A stretch of DNA of 64,000 nucleotides from Halopelagius inordinatus (GCF_900113245.1 NZ_FOOQ01000001.1:806001-870000), one strand, 5' to 3'; positions 7,834 to 16,505 are shown, counted from the first letter of the stretch. The notes: generated by a model not told the origin, from the letters alone. Made by a program: numbers and translations.

Positions 7834-8490
7834 TCAGTATATATACCCCCCATCGAACTCCGTTTCCCACTCATCAACTACATCTGGCCCTCTCTCATCA
7901 AGAGGTCTGGTTTTCAAGTATCGGTTGTTTTCTATATCAGATTGGAGTCGGCCAAAGAACTCTCTGAACCTCTTAGCGCAGACATTTAGGTCCTTCATTG
8001 CTTCTGCGAACCAGCGGTTCAGATTAGAGCTGTTAGGATGACATTCCATGCCATCTTTCCATCCAACGTAAGCACACGCCGCGAAGGCGGCAATGGCTGT
8101 TCCGTCCTTGTTACCGTCTTTGTAGCGCCTGAAGTCAAGTTTGTTGAAAATACGTCTTGCCCTCTTCTCTTGTCCCTGTGCCAACCAGACTCGACTCGCT
8201 ACGCAGTCAAAGACATGGAGATTGTCACTCTGTCGTAGCCAAGTTTGGTCTGTCCATGTATCGTACCGGTCCGTTGGGTTGCGCGTATGGGTGTTTTTCT
8301 GTACTCGCCGAAGAACGGTGAATCTCCATCCGTACATTTCTGTACCGTCAAGTGTCCCTCCGTTGGAGGCCTCCTCGGGCCGGAATGTAGTTCGGTACGC
8401 CGGTTCATATCCTAAGTAAGATACTTTTCTTTCCATTTTTCTAATGGGAGGTTGAGTCACAAGCCAAGTCTCCGCAAAGCAGAGGCTCAA
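7834..8490 (-). CDS. Hypothetical element protein, possible cyclin-box (TFB-like) fold
   Basis: 218 aa from the longest start; MERKVSYLGYEPAY at 8436 is an alternative start. No family is recognised with confidence. Residues about 130-195 (TAIAAFAACAYVGWKDGM, then EAMKDLNVCAKRFREFFGRLQSDI) have the spacing of a cyclin repeat as in TFIIB/TFB: an Ala-rich helix followed by a helix ending in a basic patch. No zinc ribbon is visible. It lies downstream of the nuclease-like gene on the same strand, 279 bp away, and could be co-transcribed with it. A transcription or cell-cycle regulator role is inference only. Confidence 0.5.
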   Translation of the reverse strand: MSLCFAETWLVTQPPIRKMERKVSYLGYEPAYRTTFRPEEASNGGTLDGTEMYGWRFTVLRRVQKNTHTRNPTDRYDTWTDQTWLRQSDNLHVFDCVASRVWLAQGQEKRARRIFNKLDFRRYKDGNKDGTAIAAFAACAYVGWKDGMECHPNSSNLNRWFAEAMKDLNVCAKRFREFFGRLQSDIENNRYLKTRPLDERGPDVVDEWETEFDGGYIY

Positions 8491-8769
8491 GAGTCAGCTT
8501 CACGCAGAACGGCGAGCACTCCCATGTGCTCCCCCCTTTAACCGATGACGTTCAAGAAGATATACCTTTCTAAGTTTACTGTAAGATTATATGGAATATT
8601 GAAACGGTCGGGGGTGTATTCCCGCTGTACTAAGAATCGGTAGTTGAGGCTAATTCTGAAAAATTTCTGCGAGCGGCTTACACGTATTCCATGACCTCGC
8701 AAACTATTGGTGTCACAACCAACCTCTGACTGCGGTCTAATGCAATAGCTTTCTGTAATTACGTTGAAT

Positions 8770-10083
8770 CTACTGGCTGAATTCTGGAGGAAGTTCCAAT
8801 AGTGTGTCTTCTTGATAGAACATCTCCTCAATAACGTCCTTTTCCGCCTTCCCTTCCAGACATAGTTCTACAATCCGATACAGGTCAGGGGTAGTGAGAA
8901 TTTTATAATCTCCTCTCCGCTTCATGTACCCTTCTACGTTTGGCTCTACACTCACCTCTCGATTATCTGGCGAGGTATTCATTTCTGGATTCACAATTAA
9001 AAGGCCAGATACATCTTCATTAGGAAATTCGACTACTGCATTCTCGACCCACTCATCTAACTGTCTACATTTTTTGAGTTTGATACCCCCTGTTGTTCCA
9101 GTAACCTCAAGGGCGAACTTAGTATGAGATGTATGTAGTATCCCATCCCGTTTTCCCGGGACTTCACCGTCTACAGTAAATCCTATTTCCCGTAGAGCTT
9201 CTTTTGTTACATCCTCAAGATTGGTATGCGTCTCATATAGTAATCTCTTGAATTTAGTTATCGATTCTAATTCCTCCTTCAGTTGTGTGAGTTCTGATTC
9301 TTTCCGCTCTATACTACTCTTCGTATCCTCCTCGCTTGGAAGTGAGTAATCAGACACCCATGAAGGCGGAGAACGACCTTCCACATTACTTTCAACCCCA
9401 AATACATTTTCGAGTGTGTTTCTGACGAACTCGGAGTATGTGATACTGTCCGTTGGAGGTATCAGTTTCAGACTCCCTCCATTCTTATTCATTTCTATGC
9501 TTATTATCTTCCCATATGAGTTTTCAGCTATGGTATTTTTATCATAACCTGCTGTTCTACTTACCTTCAGAAACTTATTCCATGCAAACCGAGTTCCGAA
9601 GTACCAATCCCACTCCGGTAGGAATACATCTATAGATTTTCCGCTCTCATCAGTAGTCGCCTTTATAGTACATGGCAACCATCTTAACAAATCATACTCA
9701 CAGTACGGTTCCGGGTCCGGTATTGAGCCGGCTCTGGCTTGATGGCTCGGGGAAGAGTACGAAAAGTCCTTCCTGACGGTCGTAGTATCTCCCATCTCTG
9801 TTATCGGAGATTCTGGTAAATATATCACCATATGGCCGTCTTCTTTAATGAATTCAGATACATCGGATGACTGGAAGATTTTAGGAGAGTTTTCTGAATC
9901 GTTATATGGGTGGTCATATTTGTGTGACTCTTTCTCTAACGTTCTCAAATTCACGAATACAATATCAAAATCTTTGAAGTTGGTGGATTCATCCCATCCA
10001 ATTGACCTGTGAACAAACGGTAATTCATTTCCTTTAGACAGTATCCTCATAGACCAGAGTGTGGTGTGGTATGGCATAATCAT
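8770..10083 (-). CDS. Coiled-coil protein with PD-(D/E)XK-like C-terminal domain
   Basis: 437 aa; nearby Met codons at residues 3 and 12 are possible starts. The N-terminal part (about 35-95) has a Rossmann-like pattern FDIVFVNLRTL followed by GHMVIYLPES. The middle (125-175) includes EYDLLRWLPCTI and LPEWDWYFGTRFAWNKFLKVS. A coiled coil runs from about 252 to 285. The C-terminal domain (295-410) reads like a restriction-endonuclease fold: Asp313 (KRDGIL), Glu326 (ALEVTG), then TTGGIKLKKCRQL, LLIVNPE and LTTPDLYRI. The usual catalytic Lys after Glu326 is Thr328; a Lys in IKLKKC may replace it, or the domain may bind rather than cut. A standalone defence or nucleic-acid-sensing role in the element is plausible but unproven. 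Confidence 0.65.
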   Translation of the reverse strand: MIMPYHTTLWSMRILSKGNELPFVHRSIGWDESTNFKDFDIVFVNLRTLEKESHKYDHPYNDSENSPKIFQSSDVSEFIKEDGHMVIYLPESPITEMGDTTTVRKDFSYSSPSHQARAGSIPDPEPYCEYDLLRWLPCTIKATTDESGKSIDVFLPEWDWYFGTRFAWNKFLKVSRTAGYDKNTIAENSYGKIISIEMNKNGGSLKLIPPTDSITYSEFVRNTLENVFGVESNVEGRSPPSWVSDYSLPSEEDTKSSIERKESELTQLKEELESITKFKRLLYETHTNLEDVTKEALREIGFTVDGEVPGKRDGILHTSHTKFALEVTGTTGGIKLKKCRQLDEWVENAVVEFPNEDVSGLLIVNPEMNTSPDNREVSVEPNVEGYMKRRGDYKILTTPDLYRIVELCLEGKAEKDVIEEMFYQEDTLLELPPEFSQ

Positions 10084-10152
10084 TCCGTAGCCAGCCTAAA
10101 TTGGTTCTTTTGACATACGTCTTGGCGCGACACCGTTCAAGGGTACCAATTG

Positions 10153-10297
10153 AACTGCGAATATACCGGCAAGAAAGGTATCTACGGCGGTTCAAATGGG
10201 GCGGTAATTCAGGCGAATCTATAAGTAACAGCGTCGCTGTGTAGCAATTAGAGATTACCGCGAAGAGGAAGCCGGTGGAGGGATTTGAACCCTCGGC
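10153..10297. repeat. Right end repeat of integrated element (attR-like)
   Basis: Direct-orientation partner of 5236-5380. It holds the intact tRNA-Thr 3' half and about 115 bp lying beyond the tRNA 3' end. Because both copies extend well past the tRNA, either the element carries a tRNA-flank copy from an earlier host, or two integrations happened at this site. Confidence 0.75.
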
Positions 10298-10342
10298 CTA
10301 TTCCTTACGAAGGAATCGCTCTGCCAGCTGAGCTACACCGGC
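10270..10342 (-). tRNA. tRNA-Thr (anticodon CGT)
   Basis: Reads on the minus strand as acceptor GCCGGTG paired with CACCGGC, D-arm GCTC...GAGC, anticodon stem ATTCC/GGAAT around the loop TTCGTAA (anticodon CGT, reading ACG), T-arm GAGGG-TTCAAAT-CCCTC, and discriminator base T. All four stems pair, no intron is seen, and CCA is not encoded. Its 3' end is the attachment core of the integrated element to its left. The Trm5 gene lies just to the right on the same strand. Confidence 0.95.
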
Positions 10343-10451
10343 GCTCGCGTCGTTCGCCCCGAGACACCACCTCGCTACTCTCGGTGGGATACTGGAGCGT
10401 GCGTCGGAACGCACTCTCTGGTAACCCGATGAACAAGAAAAGGCTTCCGAA

Positions 10452-11435
10452 TTAGCGCGCGGTGAGCCTGACATCCACGCACACGTTGAGTTCGTGCGGC
10501 GCGTACGACCGGACGGTGTGTTCCGTCAGCACCGTCACGTCGTACGTCGGTTCCGCGGCGTCGCGAATCGCCGAGATACCGGGGCCGTACGGGTCGTCTT
10601 CGTGTTGGATGTCGTAGTAGTGAATCACGCAGTCGTCGCCGGCGAGTCGAACCGCCGTGTCGAGAAAGTCGTCGGCGCTGTGCGGGAGATTCATCACGAT
10701 ACGGTCGGCCCACCCCTCGTAGTCGGCCGCGACGTCTCGCACGTCGCCGTGGACGGCGGTCACGTTATCTTCGACGCCGTTTCGACGGGCGTTCTCTCGA
10801 AGATATCTCACGGCCGCCTCGTTGAGGTCACAGCCGACCACCTCGGCGCCTCGCTTCGCGAACGGGACGACGAAGGGGCCGACGCCCGCGAACATGTCGA
10901 AGGCGTTCTCGCCGGGTTCGACCTGCTGTGCCACGCGGTGTCGTTCCGTCGCGAGTCGCGGAGAGAAGTACACCTCGGCGATGTCCAACAGGAACTCACA
11001 GCCGTACTCGCGGTGGACCGCCTCGGTGTTCTCGCCCGCGAGGACGTCCCAGTCTCGGACGCGCAGTTCGCCTTTGACCTTCGAGGCGCGGTTGACGACG
11101 GTGTCCGCGGGCAGGTCGGAGGCGACGACGGCGTCGGCGATGGCGCGGGCGCGTTCGTCGTCGTCCTCGTCCACGATGACGATGTCGCCCAGTCGTTCGT
11201 ACGTCGGTTCGAATCCGAGCACGTCCGCGGGGGTCTGTTGGTGACTGCGCGCCTCGGCGTCGAACTCGACGACGTCGAACTCGGCGGGAACCGCTTCGGC
11301 GTCGGTGACGGGGATGTAGAGACGACCGTCTTCGACCGCAATCTCGAAGTCCCGGTCGATTATGTCCGCCTCCGCGAGGGCGCGGCGCGTCGCCTCGCCG
11401 TCTGTTCGCGGGACGCGGACGCAAGGGACGTTCAT
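10452..11435 (-). CDS. trm5: tRNA (guanine(37)-N1)-methyltransferase Trm5
   Basis: SAM enzyme that methylates G37 next to the anticodon, preventing frameshifts. 327 aa, normal for archaeal Trm5. An N-terminal D1-like domain is followed by the RRxxHRV-type segment (RLATERHRVAQQV), the SAM loop DMFAGVGPFVVPFA, the acidic GCDLNEAAV, and the catalytic NLPH motif (NLPHSADDF). It lies upstream of the tRNA-Thr gene on the same strand, with 109 bp between them. It is divergent from the formate dehydrogenase gene, sharing a promoter gap of about 210 bp. Confidence 0.95.
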   Translation of the reverse strand: MNVPCVRVPRTDGEATRRALAEADIIDRDFEIAVEDGRLYIPVTDAEAVPAEFDVVEFDAEARSHQQTPADVLGFEPTYERLGDIVIVDEDDDERARAIADAVVASDLPADTVVNRASKVKGELRVRDWDVLAGENTEAVHREYGCEFLLDIAEVYFSPRLATERHRVAQQVEPGENAFDMFAGVGPFVVPFAKRGAEVVGCDLNEAAVRYLRENARRNGVEDNVTAVHGDVRDVAADYEGWADRIVMNLPHSADDFLDTAVRLAGDDCVIHYYDIQHEDDPYGPGISAIRDAAEPTYDVTVLTEHTVRSYAPHELNVCVDVRLTAR

Positions 11436-11648
11436 ACCCGAATCTACCGGTGAGGGGGAGTAAGCGTGACGCTTCGGCGGGACGCGCCAGGCGTGTGGGG
11501 CAGTGACGCGGTACGGTGAGTGGGCGAACGGCGGGCATCGGACGGGCGAAAAGCACCCACCGAGTGAGACGCCCGACGGTTCGGCGTCGTCGCAGTCGAA
11601 GAAAGCCCTATCTCTCGGGCGCGTGACGTGTCACCGTCGGGTGTGACC

Positions 11649-13697
11649 ATGAGCGAAGACAGAAACTACGCCGAGGCCGAGAGCATCTGTCCCTTCTGCG
11701 GGGTCGGATGCGGCATCGCGTACGACGAACGAACCGGGAAGGCGACGGGGTGGCGCGCCCCCGTGAACCGCCGCGGAGAGGTGTGTCCGAAGGGCGTCGC
11801 CGCCTTCGACCAGGTCGGACACGAGGAGAGACTCACGACGCCGTTGGTCCGCGAGGGCGGCCGACTCGTCCCCGCGACGTGGGACGAGGCGTTCGACCGA
11901 ATCGAATCTGAGTTCGGCCGCGTTCGCCGAGAGCACGGTCCGGACGCCGCGTTCTTCTTCGCCTCCTCGAACTGCACGAACGAGGAGAACTACGTCCTCC
12001 AGAAGGGGGCGCGCGCGTTCGGAACGAACAACGTCGACAACTGCGCGCGACTCTGTCACTCCTCTACGGTCGCCGCGATGCGCGCGCGGTTCGGCGCGGG
12101 CGCGATGACGAACTCCCTCGACGACCTGACGGAGGCGGACGCGTTCCTCGTCGTCGGCGCGAACCCGGCCGAACAGCACCCCGTCATCTTCCGGTCGTAC
12201 TTCGTCCCGGCGTTGAAGTCGGGGACGGAGATGATACACGTAGACCCGCGGAGCAACGCCACGACGGACGGGGCGTCGGTTCACCTCCCCGTCCGCCCGG
12301 GCTACGACATCCCGCTTTTGAACGCGATTGCGAAGGTTATCGTCGCGGAGGGACTCGCGGACGACTCGTTCGTGGACGAACGCGTCGAGGGGTTCGAGGA
12401 GTTCGTCTCGTTTCTCGACGGCGTGGACGTCGAGGCGGCCGCAGAACTCGCGGGCGTGGACCCGTCGGACCTCCGCGAGGCGGCGAAACTGTACGGAGAA
12501 GCCGACGCCGCGGCCGTCTTCACCGGGATGGGGATGAGCCAACACCACTGCGGGACGGACAACGTCCACGCCCTGTTGAACCTCGCGCTCCTGACCGGTA
12601 ACGTGGGCCGCCCCGGAACCGGCGTCAACCCGCTTCGCGGGCAGAACAACGTCCAAGGCGCGGGAGACGTGGGTGCGCTTCCGAACCTGCTTCCCGGCTA
12701 CCGCGACGTGACAGACGGCGAGGCGCGGGCCACCGTCGCGGAGGAGTGGGGGTTCGAACCGCCCGCGCGCCCCGGACTCACCGAAGTCGAAGCGACCCAC
12801 GAGTTCGGCGACGACGTCCGCGCGGCGTACGTCTTCGGCGAGAACCCCGCGGTCACCGAACCGAACGCGAACGCCGTCCGCGAACGGTTCGAGGCGGCGG
12901 AGTTCGTCGTCGTCCACGACATATTCCCCACCGAGACGGCCGAACTCGCGGACGTGGTCCTCCCGGGGAGTTCGTGGGCCGAGAAGGCCGGGACGGTGAC
13001 GAACACCGACCGGCAGGTGATGCGGATGCGGCCGAACGCGGACCTGCCCGGGGACGCGCGGCCGGACCTGGATATCCTCCGCGAACTCGGCGACCGACTC
13101 ACCGACGCCGACTTCGACTACGACGGCCCGGAGGCGGTGTTCGACGAACTGACCCGCGTGACACCCATCTACGAGGGGATGACCTACGACGGAATCGGCA
13201 CCGAGAGCCAGCGGTGGCCGTTCTCGGCCGACGACGGCGAAGGCGTCGCGGTACTCCACGCGGACCGCTTTGCGACCGGGTCGAAGACGGCCGAACTCAG
13301 ACCGGTCGAACACGTCGAACCCGCAGACCCGGTCACCGACGACGAACTCGTCCTCACGACGGGACGGGTCATACAGCAGTTCAACAGCGGTGCCGTCACC
13401 CGGCGGTCGGACACGCTGGTGCGGATGCGCCCCGAGGACGCCCTCCAGATACATCCCGACGACGCCGCGCGGAGAGACATAGCGGACGGCGACGACGTCG
13501 TCGTCGCCAACGCGCGCGGCGAGGTGTCCGTCGCCGCGGCGGTGACGCCCGCGGTCAGACCGGGGACGGTGTTTCTGACGTTCCACTACGCCAACCCGTT
13601 GGTGAACGAACTGACGGGCGACGCCCTCGACCCGACGGCGAAGATTCCGGAGTACAAACACAGCGCCGTCCGCGTGACGGTAGAGGGCGAGGCGTGA
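11649..13697 (+). CDS. fdhA: Formate dehydrogenase-like molybdopterin oxidoreductase, catalytic subunit
   Basis: Molybdenum/tungsten bis-MGD enzyme, 682 aa from MSEDRNYAEA. An N-terminal [4Fe-4S] motif CPFCGVGCGI...CPKG is followed by the conserved Lys/Gly segment. The metal-ligand Cys is in NCARLCHSSTVAAM, the Cys form rather than selenocysteine. Further MGD-binding motifs are present: VVGANPAEQHPV, GMGMSQHHCGTDNVHALLNLALLTGN, PLRGQNNVQGAGDVG, and the C-terminal dinucleotide-binding domain ending in HYANPLVNELTGDALDP. No iron-sulfur or cytochrome subunit is adjacent; the next gene is yqeC. Formate is the best guess for substrate because of FdhF/FdhA-like motifs, but other small substrates cannot be excluded. 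Confidence 0.9.
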   Translation: MSEDRNYAEAESICPFCGVGCGIAYDERTGKATGWRAPVNRRGEVCPKGVAAFDQVGHEERLTTPLVREGGRLVPATWDEAFDRIESEFGRVRREHGPDAAFFFASSNCTNEENYVLQKGARAFGTNNVDNCARLCHSSTVAAMRARFGAGAMTNSLDDLTEADAFLVVGANPAEQHPVIFRSYFVPALKSGTEMIHVDPRSNATTDGASVHLPVRPGYDIPLLNAIAKVIVAEGLADDSFVDERVEGFEEFVSFLDGVDVEAAAELAGVDPSDLREAAKLYGEADAAAVFTGMGMSQHHCGTDNVHALLNLALLTGNVGRPGTGVNPLRGQNNVQGAGDVGALPNLLPGYRDVTDGEARATVAEEWGFEPPARPGLTEVEATHEFGDDVRAAYVFGENPAVTEPNANAVRERFEAAEFVVVHDIFPTETAELADVVLPGSSWAEKAGTVTNTDRQVMRMRPNADLPGDARPDLDILRELGDRLTDADFDYDGPEAVFDELTRVTPIYEGMTYDGIGTESQRWPFSADDGEGVAVLHADRFATGSKTAELRPVEHVEPADPVTDDELVLTTGRVIQQFNSGAVTRRSDTLVRMRPEDALQIHPDDAARRDIADGDDVVVANARGEVSVAAAVTPAVRPGTVFLTFHYANPLVNELTGDALDPTAKIPEYKHSAVRVTVEGEA

Positions 13698-14434
13698 CCT
13701 CCAACACCCTCTCGCGAACGCTCGGCGTCGACGAGGAGTCGGTCGTCTCCGTCGTCGGCGCGGGCGGTAAGAAGACGACGCTCTACCGACTCGCCGGGGA
13801 GACGGACGGCGTCGTCACAGCCACGGTCAGAATTCCGATATTCGACGACGAGGTGGCCCGAGTCGTCGTGACCGAAGACCCACGGAGGGCGGCGAGAGCG
13901 GAGACGCGGCGCCCGTTGGGTCTCGTCCCCGAACGCGAACGCGAGGACCGATACTTCGGATACGACCCCGATATCGTGGACGAACTCGCCGGGTCGGGTA
14001 TCGGCCCGTTGCTCGTGAAGGCCGACGGCGCGCGGAACCGCCTGTTCAAAGCGCCCGACGACCGCGAACCGCAGATACCCCGCGCGTCGACGCACGTTCT
14101 GGCCCTCGCGTCGGCGCGGGTGGTCGGCGAACCACTCGCGGAACGGGCGGTCCACCGCCCCGACCGAGTGAGCGAACTGACGGGTCTGAGCGCGGGCGAG
14201 GAGATTCGACCCTCGCACGTCGCGACGGTCCTCGCGCACGAACGGGGCGGTCTGAAGGCCGTCCCCGACGGCGCGGACGCCGTGCCGACGGTGAATATGG
14301 TCGATACGTCCGAACTGGCCGACGTGGGGAGAGAGATAGCCCGCGGCGTCCTCGACCGGACGTCGGCCGTTGACCGCGTCCTCCTGACGAAGATGACGGC
14401 GTCGGACCCCGTCGTCGAGGTAGTCGAACGGTAA
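13694..14434 (+). CDS. yqeC: YqeC-like putative molybdoenzyme accessory protein
   Basis: 246 aa P-loop protein starting at a GTG that overlaps the fdhA stop (GTGA), so it is probably translationally coupled. The N-terminus has VVSVVGAGGKKTTLYRLA, the hallmark loop of the YqeC family; VKADGARNRLFKAP and the C-terminal DRVLLTKM also fit. In bacteria YqeC is linked to selenium-dependent molybdenum hydroxylases. Here it sits with a Cys-type formate dehydrogenase and mobA, so a general role in preparing or inserting the Mo cofactor is more likely. The precise reaction is unknown. Confidence 0.8.
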   Translation: MTSNTLSRTLGVDEESVVSVVGAGGKKTTLYRLAGETDGVVTATVRIPIFDDEVARVVVTEDPRRAARAETRRPLGLVPEREREDRYFGYDPDIVDELAGSGIGPLLVKADGARNRLFKAPDDREPQIPRASTHVLALASARVVGEPLAERAVHRPDRVSELTGLSAGEEIRPSHVATVLAHERGGLKAVPDGADAVPTVNMVDTSELADVGREIARGVLDRTSAVDRVLLTKMTASDPVVEVVER

Positions 14435-14448
14435 TCGACGCCGCGGCG

Positions 14449-15096
14449 TCACTCCCCGCTCAGTTTTCGCTCCGCTTCGGCCAGTTCCTCTCGCGTGTTG
14501 ACGTTCTCGAAGGTGTCCGAGGCGGCGTGCGCTCGAATCTCGGACTCGCTCACCGTCGCCCACTCTAACTCTTCGAGGGCCGCGAGTATCTTCCCCTCGC
14601 CGCGTTCGAGGGCGCGTTCGCAGGCGTCGGCCATCGCTTCGGCCCGGTAGACCGCTTGGGTGGTCTGGTACCACTCGTCGTCTCTCTGCGGGACGGCGGC
14701 GTCTACTCCCTCTGCACGCCCGCGGAGGTACTCGACGAACTCCGGGTCGAGAAACGGCATGTCGCAGGCGACGACGGCGGCGTACTCGGCCCCGACGGCG
14801 CGGAGACCGGCGGCGATTCCGGCCATCGGTCCGCGGTCCGGGTCCGGGTCCACGGCGACGGCGACGGGGATGTCCACGTCCTCGACGGCCGCGCGGTGCG
14901 AGTCGGCTTGCTCTGCCCTGCAGTTGATGACGACTCGGTCGCACGCCGGTTCCAGCGCGGAGACGACGTGCGCGAGGAGGGGGCGGCCGCGGAGTTCGGC
15001 GAGAGCCTTGTCCTCGTCGCCGAACCGAGTCGAGTATCCGCCGCCGAGGACGACGCCCTCGAACGCCCCGTCGCGGGCGGACGCGCGGTCAGGCAT
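14449..15096 (-). CDS. mobA: Molybdenum cofactor guanylyltransferase MobA
   Basis: Transfers GMP from GTP to Mo-molybdopterin to make the MGD cofactor used by enzymes such as the neighbouring FdhA. 215 aa with the nucleotidyltransferase signature VVLGGGYSTRFGDEDKALAELRGRPLL, then DRGPMAGIAAGL and ACDMPFLDPEFV. It converges on yqeC across a 14-bp gap. Functional linkage with fdhA and yqeC is strong. Confidence 0.92.
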   Translation of the reverse strand: MPDRASARDGAFEGVVLGGGYSTRFGDEDKALAELRGRPLLAHVVSALEPACDRVVINCRAEQADSHRAAVEDVDIPVAVAVDPDPDRGPMAGIAAGLRAVGAEYAAVVACDMPFLDPEFVEYLRGRAEGVDAAVPQRDDEWYQTTQAVYRAEAMADACERALERGEGKILAALEELEWATVSESEIRAHAASDTFENVNTREELAEAERKLSGE

Positions 15097-15099
15097 CGG

Positions 15100-15549
15100 T
15101 CACTGACCCGTGGCGGTCGTTCGACCGGTCACCGCCGTCGGCGTCAGTTCCACCACGTGAACGACGAGGTCAGCGATATCCTCGTCGAAGACGCGTAGCG
15201 GGTCGAACAGTTCGTTTATCTCCGTCGCGGTGAACGCCTCGTCCGGCAGGCGGCGAATCGGTCCCCGGATCACCACGCTCCACGAGTGGCCCTCGTCGTC
15301 TTCGACATCGTGAACGAGAAACGACGCCTCCTCGGTCTCGTCGAGGAACCGAAGCTTCGAACTCTCGCCGTCGTCTGTCAATCTGATGAGAAACCGGTTC
15401 TTCGCCTCGTCGTAGTGATAGGACACCGGCACTCCGTAGGCGGTGCTCCCGTCCGCGAGCGAAAGGACGCCGGAAACGCTCTCGGTGAGACGCCGCACGA
15501 GGTCCGTTTCGTCCATCCCGACCGTGTACACGAACTCGATGTCGTCCAT
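15100..15549 (-). CDS. Pyridoxamine 5'-phosphate oxidase-family FMN split-barrel protein
   Basis: 149 aa, cytoplasmic. The pattern GVLSLADGSTAYGVPVSYHYDEAKNRFLIRL followed by KLRFLDETEEASFLVHDVEDDEGHSWSVVIRGPIRRLPDEA is typical of the haloarchaeal PPOX-family flavin-binding split barrel. It lies just upstream of mobA on the same strand, 3 bp apart. Substrate is unknown; an FMN- or heme-linked reductase is possible. Confidence 0.8.
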   Translation of the reverse strand: MDDIEFVYTVGMDETDLVRRLTESVSGVLSLADGSTAYGVPVSYHYDEAKNRFLIRLTDDGESSKLRFLDETEEASFLVHDVEDDEGHSWSVVIRGPIRRLPDEAFTATEINELFDPLRVFDEDIADLVVHVVELTPTAVTGRTTATGQ

Positions 15550-15635
15550 ACGCGTCTATCGGTCTCCCACCGCAATGAATCGGCCCCCCGGTTCTCGGTC
15601 GTCGGCCGTCGGCGTGGTCGTCCGGTCTCGGCCGG

Positions 15636-16505
15636 TCACGCTCCGTCACCGTCCGACGACGCCTTCTGCATCGGAACGGTGAGGACCGGAACGTCCGAGA
15701 GGCGGATGACTTTCTCCGCGACGCTCCCGATGAGTGCGTGCTTCAGGCCCGACCGGCCGTGCGTCCCCATCACGACGATGTCGCCGCCCGTCTCCTTGCA
15801 GTACGAGAGAATCTCCTCGTGGGTCGTGCCGCGTGTCACCGCGCCGGCGGCCGCCACGCCCGCGCGTTCGGCCCGACCGAGGACCTCTTCGACCGCCGCC
15901 TCCGCGGCGTCTCGGCCCTCCTCGTCGCTTCTCCCGGGGAGGCGAGAGGGCTCGACGACCGAGAGGGCGTGCACGTCGGCGTCGAACGCCGCCGCGACGG
16001 AGACGCCCCACGCCTCCGCGGGGTCGTTGGCCTCGCTCCCGTCCGTCGGCACGACGACGTCTCGGTAGGGCAACTCGCCGGGCGCGCCGATTCTGACCGT
16101 CAACACCGGGACCGGCGAGTGGCGGACGACCTTCTCCGCGACGCTTCCGACGACGTACCGCGTCGTGCCGCGCCGCCCGTGCGTCCCCATCGCCACCACG
16201 TCGGCGTCGGTTTCGTCTCCGACCGCCAGTATCCGCTTGCTCGGCGTCCCCGTCTCGACTCTCGCCTCGGCGTCGACGCCCGCGTCTCGGGCCCGTTCGG
16301 CGGCGGCGGCCACCACCTCCTCGGCGCGGGACTCGGCGTCCGTTCGCTCTGTCACCGACGACATCTCGTAGGGGTTCACGACCGAGAGAATACACACCTC
16401 GGCGTCGCATCGGCGAGCGATTTCTACGGCGTGGTCGAGGGCGATGACGTCGTCGTTTCGGTCCGTCGGAACGAGTACGCGGTCGCAGGAGTCGAGTCCG
16501 TCCAT
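15636..16505 (-). CDS. Universal stress protein, two UspA domains
   Basis: 289 aa made of two tandem UspA folds. Each opens with a Usp-type N-terminus (RVLVPTDRNDDVIALDHAVEIA; DVVVPTDGSEANDPAEAW) and ends with the ATP-binding loop (VVAMGTHGRRGTTRYVVGSVAEKVVRHSPVPVLTV; IVVMGTHGRSGLKHALIGSVAEKVIRLSDVPVLTV). The G-2x-G-9x-G-[ST] motifs indicate ATP binding in both halves. It is divergent from another Usp gene. General stress role; the specific partner is unknown. Confidence 0.92.
   Translation of the reverse strand: MDGLDSCDRVLVPTDRNDDVIALDHAVEIARRCDAEVCILSVVNPYEMSSVTERTDAESRAEEVVAAAAERARDAGVDAEARVETGTPSKRILAVGDETDADVVAMGTHGRRGTTRYVVGSVAEKVVRHSPVPVLTVRIGAPGELPYRDVVVPTDGSEANDPAEAWGVSVAAAFDADVHALSVVEPSRLPGRSDEEGRDAAEAAVEEVLGRAERAGVAAAGAVTRGTTHEEILSYCKETGGDIVVMGTHGRSGLKHALIGSVAEKVIRLSDVPVLTVPMQKASSDGDGA

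Larger units (their letters stand above)
5236..10297. mobile_element. Integrated element in tRNA-Thr(CGT)
   Basis: A 5-kb block flanked by direct repeats that include the 3' end of tRNA-Thr. It is clearly AT-richer than the surrounding chromosome and has a tyrosine integrase as its first gene from the left end. The tRNA is whole at the right end, and a degraded 3' fragment marks the left end. Cargo: integrase, a Thr-rich membrane protein, a possible cyclin-fold protein, and a nuclease-like coiled-coil protein. No replication protein, capsid or conjugation gene is recognised, so it is a small integrative element or a remnant of a virus or plasmid. Confidence 0.8.

Noticed and set aside
7699..7989. 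96-codon plus-strand frame in the element
   Set aside because: Overlaps the 3' half of the minus-strand gene at 7834, has no recognisable pattern, and begins in the hairpin region.
8538..8831. 97-codon minus-strand frame between the two cargo genes
   Set aside because: Overlaps the end of the nuclease-like gene and has an irregular composition without hydrophobic or acidic patterning.
11631..13661. 676-codon open frame on the minus strand opposite fdhA
   Set aside because: Arg/Val-rich antisense shadow typical of GC-rich genes; the plus strand carries full molybdoenzyme motifs.
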